Below, one piece after another: positions 13,201 through 25,200 of a stretch of 64,000 nt of DNA. The stretch's first letter is position 1, and each line of letters begins with the position of its first letter. The notes below the pieces were generated by a model that had not been told where the DNA came from, searched no databases, and was given only the letters and a program-made list of their open reading frames with translations. The DNA comes from Pteria penguin (lineage: Eukaryota; Mollusca; Bivalvia; Pterioida; Pteriidae), in contig CM068580.1 of NCBI GenBank assembly GCA_035048485.1, positions 38,412,085 through 38,476,084 on the forward strand. The letters run 5' to 3'. The position numbers and the translations under genes were made by a program.

Positions 13201-16200
13201 CTAGCCTGAATTAAAATTTGACATATTTTCAACATCTGTGTTGACTTAGTCACATTAATGCAAAAATAAATGAATTCTTCCTTCATGCATGACTGATCAT
13301 GTAGGTACTCAGGTGAGCGATATAGGCCCACTTGGGCCTCTTGTTTAGGTCCATTGTGAACGCTGCATATTAAACACAGTTGATTAAAGTAATGCAAGAT
13401 ATGTAGATATACATGTACATATATGGTCAATAGCAGATACTGGAAATTAAGACTGCAGTTATTCTACACATAGGGACAAAATGTGACGATATTATGATAA
13501 GAAGAGATACACGCATTTTCAGAACTTGTACCATAAGTGCTTCTACTGTATTGTTGCAAACCTAATGAATTTACGGTAATCATCTTAATGTTACACATTG
13601 TAGAATAAATACATGCAAAATGATGCATTAACATTGTTACCCGGGCACTCAATAAAACACACCTTGTTTGATATTCAGGGACCCCTGAAAATCAGAGGCC
13701 AGATCACATGCCAGAGAGGAGTGCCTCCTGAAATGAGTCCTAAATAACTTCCAGACAGTATAAAAATATCTTAATACTGCATGTATGATATGAAAGTGGA
13801 GCAACACTGAATAGGGGTTCCACATCCACACCACATCAGAACTAGTGATAATAACAATTCAGTTATACCCTTCTTTCTTAGTACACTTGAGCACTCTAAA
13901 TTGACTCATGTACCAGTACAGCTTCATTCTGTTTGAAATAAAGCATCTTAGTCTAAAACCATTTATATTTTTATATATTTACTCACTACATGGAAGTGGT
14001 AATTGTTACAGACTATACATCAAACTGGAGGCTTTTCCTATGTGTGGTTCACCATGAAAACTACCATGTTCCCTATGATCTTGTTAGTTCTAATTTGGTT
14101 TTGGAGAAGAATAAGCCAGCTAGATAGACCAGCAAATCTTCTTGAGAGGTAATCCATTCAGTATCATTCATTCTATGTAATTTCAAAGGACTGATAGAAT
14201 TCATTTGCTTTTTATGTACACAATCAACATAAATATTACTCATAGTAAATTTGGGTTCAAGCCATACCAATACAGTCAGCTCTCATTCCACTGGCACTTG
14301 TTTTATCGACATATTTGGATATTGGCAGAAATTTACCGGCAACAAAAGTACATGCTCTTATTTCTGTTCTTTATAATGGCATGCATGTACTTGCCTTATG
14401 GCACTGGCTGCGCTTATTTGATACAATTGTAACCTAGCACACCGTCTTAAATTCAGTATACCAGCTGACTACCTGAACTGCCGATCCAGATAAGTAACTA
14501 CTAGCAAGTAAATTTCACAGTTGACCGTTGAATCGTAAATATCAAGCACATGTGCGCCGTGAAGCCTGTTATTTGCTTTGTTGATGTAGGTTTACCTGTA
14601 CATATGGTTCAATAAAAAACTTAATTTAAAAGTTAATAAGGCACTGATTATGCAATAATTGGAATATGCATATTCGACATATGTCTGATCATAAATATTT
14701 ACATTCATTTACTATGACATGGCATATAAAGTAAAAAAACAAAAAACAAAATGTATTTCGGTATTGTAATGATTGTAATTATAGGGGTATCCAAATTATG
14801 TTAATTAAAATATTTTTATTTATCATTTCAAATCGATTCACTTAAGGGTTATAAAAAAAAACGCCTAAGAAAAAGAGATGCACTCAACCACAAGTGAATA
14901 CAAATTAAAGAACCCGAAGCAGTCCCAAGATCAAATCGCCATTTTAAGGAGCTGTTAGTTAAAACTGTATATGTATTGTAGAATACAAAAGTAATAACGG
15001 TAAATCATTGCAACGTCATATTCAGTGTAAAAGCAATATTCAAAGAAACAGAAATAGCTATTGTATCGAGAGTTGACTGTATATGTATATATTCAGTGTG
15101 TATCTTTCATACATGTATACTGTACCTACAGAGGAATAGCTTTAATAAAATGTTTATGACAATAAAATTTATTGGCATGAATGTAAATTAATGCTGACTT
15201 GTAAAAATCTCCTTTTCCGATTTTAACTTTCAAGATTATCCTTGTGTATGAATTTATAAACAGTGATACATTGGAATTGTTATGATTTTGGATACACATG
15301 TATTTACATAGTTTCTGTGTATAAGTTACAAGTAAAGGTCCCAGATGTTGGAAAACAATCATCCACTTTCCAGGTTGGCGTTGATATTTGGTTTAATTGA
15401 TATTTGGTTTATATACATGGGTATACTATATAGACTAATAATGTTGAGTCTCACAACTTAATAAAAAAATATTGATATTAAAAGTTGCTGTGCATCTACT
15501 TCACCCATTGTGAAGGAAACTTTGAATTCCAAAGCATGGTTGTCAATTATTTTCGCAGTCAAAAATATGTTTTCAATTTTTTTTTCAAAATATGCCCATG
15601 ATCTCAAGATACATGTATTAATATTAAGGGATTTATGTTGGATATTTGCAAATTCCCATGGTAATACCCGGTAATAATGAATATTTTACTGTAAGTAAAA
15701 TTAGCATATACATGTATAATGATGTCATAAATATAAATCATAATGGTTTAATTTAAGTTTGAAGGTATATTAAAGGTCGCAGTAGTGAATAGAAAATGAA
15801 AATCAATATAGTTGACTCTTGTTTATTCAACACTGGTAACTTGAATTTCCAGTTAACTAGCTGATTAATGGCCTCATTCCCAATGCGAAAATGCCAATCT
15901 TTTCCAAAAATGGAGGCAATTTACCAATTTAGAACTCTAAAAAATTATTTCACAGTTCATCTAAAAGAGCAAATATATCAATAATTTTATGATGATTGTA
16001 ACTGATTTATACATGTAGCACTGAATCCCTAGAATCTAGAACATTTAGTTGATGGCGAAACAGGAAATGCGATACGAGAAAGTTGAAACATCAGTCGAAG
16101 TTTTAAATTTGAGCATCTGACATTGGTTTATATTTTACTTCTCAAATTCACATTTCCAGAGTGTGATTGGGAGGACTTTGAAAGACAAAGGCTTCCCACA

Positions 16201-19200
16201 AATATTAATTACGTGAAAAAAACCAAGGAAAGGAAGCACATCTTCCTTAAGTAGGATAGACTCCTTCAAGAAGAAATATTTGTCTCACTCTGACTCGGGA
16301 CCAAGTACATGTAGTTTGAATACATGTAGTATTACAAGTGAACAAGGCAGAGGCTATTTAGAACTTTCTTTGTTCAAGTCTGCTGCTGACAATAAATGTA
16401 GTATTCACTGTAGTGGTAATTCAAGTCTCTAAGATCCCCAAAGAGGAAACTTGGGGACCTTTTTAAAAAGACCGAAAAGAGCAACTTGCTTTGTGAACCC
16501 AATCCCTAGGATACGAGTTATACAAGAGACTTTGAAATTTGTTGACCTGTTTGAAAAGTGAAAAACTTTAAACTCAAATGACAACTTGTCTTGTGAACAC
16601 CCTCCCTTAAATAATAAAAGTTAAACCAAAACTTCTTGTTATTAATACATGTATTTCTTGTATAATAGGTCATTTCTGAAAATTTCGGATTTCATTAAAA
16701 TGCTGCAAATTTTCCAATTTCAACAGGCCATGGTTCCAGAGTAAAATACCCTGAAAAATTGTTGATCATCAATACTGAGCACAAAAATATAGAATGCTGA
16801 TTTTGGCTTTTATTACAGGACATTGTTTGCCTTGGGAATTGTGATTACAGTCTTGAACTGTAAGTAGATCTTTGTTAGTGTATGCTGTGTTCTTGTGGCA
16901 TTTCATCATTTTCTTCTTGATCTAGAATATTTATTGGGTTTAGTTGTAATTATGGTGTAAATTTACATCAGTAACTCTTAATAAACCTTGTAGTGTTTCA
17001 AACATGAAACCACTTGGATAATGCAAAACCAGATCAATATCAAACGTAGCTAATTTCCCATGACAGAATCAATATTTTGTATTAGAATTTAGATGCTGGT
17101 GTGCATTGATTAGATAATTAAAGTTGTTACAGGTTTCCAAATGTAATTGTTGTTTTGCTTTGAATATAATTACTGTATAATTGTGAAAATTTAATGCATC
17201 AACTACGCTTAATTTTTGATGTTTTACAGATGAGTGTTATATGTAGTATCATTTCTAAATATAAACTAAACAACTTTTATTGTATTTCAATCGACACAAT
17301 GATTTGCAGTGTTAAGCATGTGGCTTTATCAAGTTTATGTATCCACTGCATTCCAAGAAGAACAATAGATTTAATTTTTTGTTCTTGGTGTGTTCTTCTG
17401 TTTGCATGTTTATATACAATGTGCATGATATGAATCTTTACTAATTGCTTTGGATTTGGAGGTTCATTATTTTGTATATCTCTTTTTTTAGTTTACTAGG
17501 AGGAATGTCCAGAGAACTATTGTCGTACCCAATGTCATTGTCAATAGACAAAAACATTTACCTTGATCATATCTTTAGAGCCATTCGAAACAGGGCTTTA
17601 ACATTTCACATGTGTATTTCTTTTGCCAAGACCTTTCATTGGGAACTAAAATTTTTGACTTTGTGACCATGACCTTGAAGTTTGACTTTAAAAAAAGCAA
17701 AACGTTGACATTTATCATAACTTATGAACAGTAAGAGATAGTGCTTAAATATTTCATATGTGTAGTCCTTGTGACAGGACCTTTCATTATGTGTCAGAAG
17801 TTATTATATTTTGACCTTTACCTTGAAGATAAACCTACTTGGATAGAAACTATAACCTGGATCATAACTTTAGAACTATTAAACAGGGCTTAAATATTTC
17901 ATATGTGTATTCCTAGTGCCAAGACCATTCATTAGGGACCAAAATATTCAACTTTGTGACCTTGAACCTGAAGTTTGACCTACTTTCAAAAAGTTTTAAC
18001 CTTGGTCATAAGGTATGAACAGTAAGAAATAGTGCGTATTCCTTGTAACTGGACCTCTCATTAAGTATCAATTTTTTTTATTTATGTTTTGACCCTGAAG
18101 ATTGACCTACTTACAAAAACTTTTGCTATCTAAATTTGGTTGCCATTGGCAAGGTCTGTTGTTTGCTGATAACTGTTCCTCTAACATGTTCTCTTTCCTA
18201 TCACCAACATCTACTTTAGACCTTGAAAAATTTACATGTGGCATCGAAATTTCCTTTTAAAAGAACAATTAATTTTTAAAAAGATTTTTTAAAGATACAT
18301 ATGGTCTACTGTAGCGTCTACTATTAAAGTAACATCGTAAATTTGTTAGTACAGTATCTTTTGAGTGCCCATCAGTATTAAATGCAGCTATCACGTACAA
18401 ATACGCTGCATAACACATGTTTTCCTTATCAGTTGTATTCATCTCGTTTGACCTCGGAAACATTCAATTGCCTAATGTATGCATTGCACATGATACAAAT
18501 TCTACTTCTCGCATGCTTTACATCATACTCATTCTTTCTTTCTTTTCTTTTCCGAGTCACTTAGTGCAGAAGGCCGATTTCTTTTCTTTTTCTCTTTCTT
18601 ATCTTTGCCATTGTTGTTTTACTCCGTATGCAAATGAATAATTTTAAGGTCAAGTGCGTATTCTCCGGTCTCTTACGAATGTAAGTAGTTTTTAAATTTG
18701 AGGGTCGTATTTCTAACTTGCTGTAGCAATAACTGTATAACCAAGGCTTATTAGGTTTGGGGGTCGCTGCAGTTTATTATCTTTTTATTGTACCTCTGGT
18801 TTTATAAAATTAAACATTATGTATCTTTAAAGTATAATAAATTTGTTTGTCTCTGTCCCTTCCCTTTGAACAAATTGCATTGATTTGTCATCACCATTTT
18901 CACTGTTTTCCATATTTTGGGTATTTTCAACTTCTGTTTTTGTACACCCACCATAGACAGATGTTTTATGGTATGACATTGTGGGTCTATGGAGTTATGG
19001 GTCTGTTGTACCATTTGGGCTAGGACTTTTAAACTTGGTACACTTATTCCTTATGGCATGAGGACAAACTCTATTGATTTTCAATATCATGGTGAAAAGT
19101 CATGGTCATTTTGGGGGCAAAAATAGCAAATTTTTTAGAATGCAACTTGTAAATAAGGTACAGACAAAACTGTTCATGTTAGACTTTTAAACTTTGATCA

Positions 19201-22200
19201 TTCAAATGTTATTACTAGAGGATGAACCTTATTGATTTTCAAGTTCATATCTGCAAGGCAAGGCCACAATGCTTATGTCACTTAAATTCTTGCCCAGGAC
19301 ATATCTTTTTACACCATGCAAGGATTTGAACATTTCACAAAATTGTTGTCCATGACCCAAGGGTGTGTCATGACCTTGACTCAGAGGTCATATCTGCAAA
19401 GTCAAGGTCACAATGCATATGATGGGTAAATATTTGTCTGTGCCATAACTTTTTACCCCTTGCATAGAGTAATATTTCACAGAATTGTTGCCCAGGACCT
19501 GAAGGTGTGTCTTGACCTCAAACTGAGGTTATATCTGCAAGGTCACAAGCATATGTTGGGTAAATTTTTGTATTTGCCATAACTTTTTACCCCTTGCATA
19601 AATTTGAGTTATATTTCACAGAATTGTTGCCCAGAACCCAAGGGTGTGTCTTGACCTTGAACTAAGGTTACATGTGCAAGGTCAAGGTCACACTGCATAT
19701 AATGGGTAAATCTTTGTCAGGCCCATAAATGTTTACCCATTGCACATATTTAAATAATATTTCACAGAATTGTTGGGAAAGGGGTAATTTTTCAAATTTT
19801 AACTCTTCAAACAAAGCGACAGGCGTATTATGCAACGCTAGGCATTGCTCTTGTTGTTTTCAGTACCCATTGAGTGGTTAAGCTTGAGTATTGACATGCC
19901 GTTTATGGTGCTGCTGAATGACATCAGACAAGGAGCATTCTATGCCATGCTGTTCTGTTTCTGGATTATATTCACTGGAGAGCATATCATGGTAATATAT
20001 TTTTCAGAAAAATCAGAATACATGTAGTACCACTCTACCTGTGACTCTATTAATTTTATAATAAACTGTACAAGTGCACATTTGATTATTCAATTATGAA
20101 AGCTTCCCTATTTAAAATTTCATTTACCATTCAAGTATTATTTCATCAGAGTCAATCTAATAATTATATTGTCCTGAATTTAATTCTTTTGATTTGATCA
20201 TGTAAGGTATGTATATAGCAGTAACCCATGCCATTGTGTGAGATAAGTGCCTAGTTGTCAGTACTAAAATATGTAGCTGAGGCAAAACCTTTAAAGCTTA
20301 CTGGTTCTCAGGTTGCACTGCCTCTTTTAATTCTATAGTACATGTATTTATTTAACTTACACAGCAGATTGAATAAACAGACATATCGGTCAAATAGATT
20401 TTTGCATTATTCTTTGGTAAATAGTTCATTTGATAGATTCTCATGTGTACAGAAACTTGGGACTTGAAAAAATTCCTCTATGTCTATAGTGAGGGCAGGT
20501 GGTAGATATAAATAAACACATCAGATGATACAGCTTATTATGCCTTGACTATGAAATTATAAAATGAATCAAAGAAGCATAAAACAGAAAAAAAGATCAA
20601 ACTTTACAAATACTTATCTTGGTTGATTGATTAATTAATGTTTTACGTCACTCCACAATCATTCACATGTATAGCAACTGCATCTGCCTGATGCATTGCA
20701 TACAAATTTAGACCTTTGCAACAGTTCCACCCAAAGCTGTGAGGGATCTTTTACATGCCACGCCTACCATCACACACGGCACCTTGGTTTTTACTGTCTT
20801 ATCTGAAAGACAGAACACTGGTGTGCCCAGGGCAAGGGTCGAACCCGGTGTTGTAGCATAGACTTCCCCCCGGATAAACCGACCCAGCATAGAATATTAC
20901 AACAAGTGAATGAAACTAAATATGCGTAATGTTTATTTGACAAAATCTCATCGGAAATCAGCACATTGCCAGTTTGAAATTGAAATTTTGAAAAATCTGA
21001 TTTCCCCACATAAGGGCATGTGGTTTATTTTGCAAATTATTGATATCTCTTCATATCAAATTATGAATTGATTTCCCATTAGGACACATTATCACCTACA
21101 TGTTGAGCAAATGCAGATATAAAATCATAATTTTGATCAAGTTACATTTTAGAAGTGCCAAAAATTATATAAAGTGACATTCAAAATTCATTTAACAATT
21201 ATTGGATCTAGAGAGTGGACATAACATGCAAAAATAATTGGGGAAAGGAACCAGCCAAATCAGTTAGGGATCTTTCATGTGCCATGCCTACCAAGACATA
21301 GGCCCTTGATTTCTACTGTCTCTTCCAAAATACACTACACCGGTGTGCTCATAGCAGGAGTTAAACGCTAGACCATTTGGTCCCAAGTCAAGCACCTCAT
21401 CCACTGAACAACTTTATTATATTGACAGTATCTGATTAATAAGTATGATATTTGGCAGGACAATTTTCTGTGATTTAATTTTAACCCAGACTTTTGATGA
21501 TCTGATTGATGGAACACACCAATTATTAAGGTATTTCTTGAATAATAAGTACATGTAATGTATATGTATATTTTTTCAGGATACTGTCGAGCGGAACAGA
21601 TTGAACCTGTACTGGAAACATTTGTCTGCTGTTATCTTTGGTTGTGTGTGTCTCTTTATCTTCGAAATGTGTGAGAGGTAAAGTATGACAGTAAGACATC
21701 ATAATGGTAAACTGTAAAATGATTGGTTAGTCAGGTTTTGATATCAACCCCTTCATTGTAGTAGATCCAAACACGCTACCAACTGAATTATTCTAATCAA
21801 ATTTCATTGTTAGGTTCACAATTGTAAATGTTTGTTAGCACATCTCATCTCAAAGCAGGTTTAGTATGTAGTACAATGTACACACTCTTGCATAGCAAGA
21901 GACCACTTTAAGGTGTGTTACAATTGCTTAGTGTTGATAAATTTAATCTTGTCGGACAAAAGAGCAATCAGTCAGACTAGTGTCTTAAGGAAATGCTGAC
22001 TGTTTGAATGCTTTTGAATGTGAAAGCATAATATTTTTCAACTAAGATAACTATACATTATACAATAATATAAGCTGATACATGTATATGGATAAATACA
22101 GTAAATAAATGTTTCATTTCCTATTGTGGTTTTTTTTTTCAGTATTTTATAAATCAATTTTTCAGTTTTGTTTTAATCTTTATTGCAGAGGAATTCAGTT

Positions 22201-25200
22201 GAAAAACCCTTTCTTCAGTATTTGGGTGAGCAAAGTAGGAAGTAATCTGGCTGTATCCTTGACATGTCATACTGAATAATAATAATTTGTCTGTGGCAGT
22301 GAAAGGATATATGTGAAACAAGACAGATGCCACCCTCATACCACTGTATTTTGCTAATATTATAAACAATCTTTCCTAATTTCATATGTTTTATATATGA
22401 CATTTCACCTTAACCTGTGAATAGCTTGCATTCATTGTGCTGGCAGGAGTAGCTGCTTGCTGTTACTTCTTTTTCCTCTGTTATATGATCTACAAAGTCT
22501 TCCGCACGATCAGTGCTAAAAGGTCAACACTTTCTACCATGAGTACCTTGAGGAAACACTATTATATGGTAAGAATTTGTATAATTATTGATGAGATGAT
22601 TCAAAGTATGCCGAAACAGATGGCCATGGGTCATATATTTTTTATGCACCTGCCAGGTATGGCAGGGGGCATTAAGTGTTTGCTTTGTCCGTCCTTCTGT
22701 CACACATTGGTTTCCAGATAATAACTCAAGTACCTTTTAACATATTCAAAACAAATTTGGACATATACCTACTTATCAAAAGAGGAAGAACCCTATCGAT
22801 TTTGGAGTCCAAAGGTCGAGGTCACAGCGGATGAAAATAGATTGTAATTATTGGTTTTTGGATGATAATTCAAGTACCTTTCAGCATATTCAAACCAAAT
22901 TTGGATATATATTTACTTATCAAGAGAGGAGAACCCTATTGATTTTTGGGTCAAAGGTCACAGCTGATGAAAATAATCTGTTATTATTGTTTTTTGGATG
23001 ATTACTCGGTTACCTTTTTTCATATACAAATCAAATTTAGATACACTACCCTCCATAAGTAAGTACCCATCCCAGGAATTTTCTATATAGACAACCAAGA
23101 ATAAGTCATTATTTTAGGTTGTTAGATTTTAACTGATAGAATGTGGGGGCAATTTGTCTGCCAGGAGATGCAGAACACCTGTTAAAAGCATGCCTAAACG
23201 TATTCAAGCTGTGATAAAGGCAAGAGGAGGGTACACAAAATATTAGACTGAAATGTGCATTATAGATAAGTAATGCATTTGTATATGATTTTTAAAAAAC
23301 ATTTTGTTAAACTTCGCTTTTTCATTATAAACATGTTCTTTTATTGAATATGATATATAAAATACCTGAATTATTTCTATTTCTTCCATTTTTGTCAAAT
23401 TAATTCCAAAAATATGAAAATTATAAAAGTGTGTACTTATTTATGGAGGGTAGTGTATATGCTTACTTATCAAGAGGGGAAGAACCCTAATGACTTTGGG
23501 GTCATAAGGTCAGGGTCACAGCTGATAGAAAAGGCTGAAATTATTGGTTTTCATTTGCTTCTCATATATTATCATATATTATTAAATGCTTATCAGAATT
23601 TGATCATGTTTCACATATTTTACAGGTCAAGTTCTTTTAAACAGAGGTAATTTAAAATCATATTAAAGGGGAAGGATGCCTATATAGATTTTAGGGTCAA
23701 TATGTCAAAGGCAATACTACACTATTGGTAATATTTATAGGAGTTATGACCCATGGGACTAATGATTAAGGAAAGCTTGTTGTTGCTATGAATTAAGTCC
23801 ATGCAGTGGCATATGTTTTACAAACATGCTAAAGTCTTTATATATTGTATAGTAGTGTTATAATCTGTAATCATTATGGTATATTGTTGTTCAGGAGAAA
23901 TTGCTGGTCTTCTAGGGGATTGTAGAGTATGAAAAAAGGATTGAGACACAACACATAGTTATTAAAGTATCAGTTTCTAATGAAATATAATGCTCAACTT
24001 TTGAGTACACTTCATATTGGAAGAAGAGGATGATATGAAAAAAATTTACATAAGTAGTACATGTACTTTTCAGTGTATTAGGAAGGTTTTTCACAGTGTT
24101 TTATTGACAGTTTATTGTGTTGTATTATTTATCTGCAGTCTGTTTCTGTTATAGAAAAGGATTGAGACACAACACATAGTTATTAAAGTATCAGTTTCTC
24201 ATGCTCTGATTTAAACAGGCTATTGATATTATATGTGAAATCAAAAAATAAAAATATGTTATAGATTGCATGTTAGCAATAGATATTATTTGTTTAGAAT
24301 TGTGAATCATCTTTCTTGTTATTATAGGGTCTAATTTACCGCTTCAAATTTCTGATGATCTTGACTTTGATATGTGCTGCCCTGACTGTGATCTTCTTCA
24401 TCATCAGTCAGGTGAATGAAGGACAGTGGAAATGGGGTGATGATGACATTAGTCTGGAGTACTCTAGTGCATTCTTTACAGGTTAGTCATCAGCTTTCTC
24501 CTACTGTTAGTGTTAGGAGTGTCTCTACAATGTCATTAAAAATTGCAAGAATTTATGGCAAAAACTAAAACCCTTTAATTCTCAGTCAGAGTCAATATAA
24601 AACTCTCTTTCAGTCAAGTTTATTTTTATTTTGTTTTCTTGACAGTTAATTTATCATATGTAAATGTTTGTTGATATCAAGTACTATATGAATATTCATA
24701 CGCATAAGTATTAAACATTACATTATAGGAGTGTACGGGATGTGGAACATTTATGTGTTTGGACTTTTGTCTTTGTATGCTCCATCCCATAAGACAGTTG
24801 TTGAAGTGGGTGAGTATCTATACTGGCTGTATGTGCCAAATCCTTGATATCATGCTGAGAAGTATGTGTGGTCAAGATTTTCTGCCTCTGGTAATTTGGG
24901 TGTTTCATTACTTTACTATCGATAGATCAGGGGCATATTGTTTTTGACCTGTTTGTCTGTTTGTTTGTATGATTGTTGGTCTGTTGTCAATTGTAACCTT
25001 CACCATAACTTTTGAACCGTGAGATATCGACTTCATATTTGGCATGCATACCCCACTAATAAAGCCCTTTCAAATTACACCAAGTTCATTGACATCGTGA
25101 CCTTGACCTTTGACATACATTTCAAAATTTGCCTTATATGTACTTTGTTGCTGCTTGGAGCATTCATGTTTCACAAACACATCTTATTATTAAAATATTG

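Larger units (their letters stand above)
22630..23620. repeat. Satellite element, ~140 bp units, WLS intron 10, interrupted by a Tc1 fossil
   Basis: A head with 'ctgccaggtatggcaggggg' and 'ttgtccgtccttctgtca' is followed by units sharing 'ataattcaagtacctttc', 'aacaaatttggatatatat' and 'tacttatcaagaggggaaga'. The element at 23044-23455 sits inside a unit. Confidence 0.7.
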
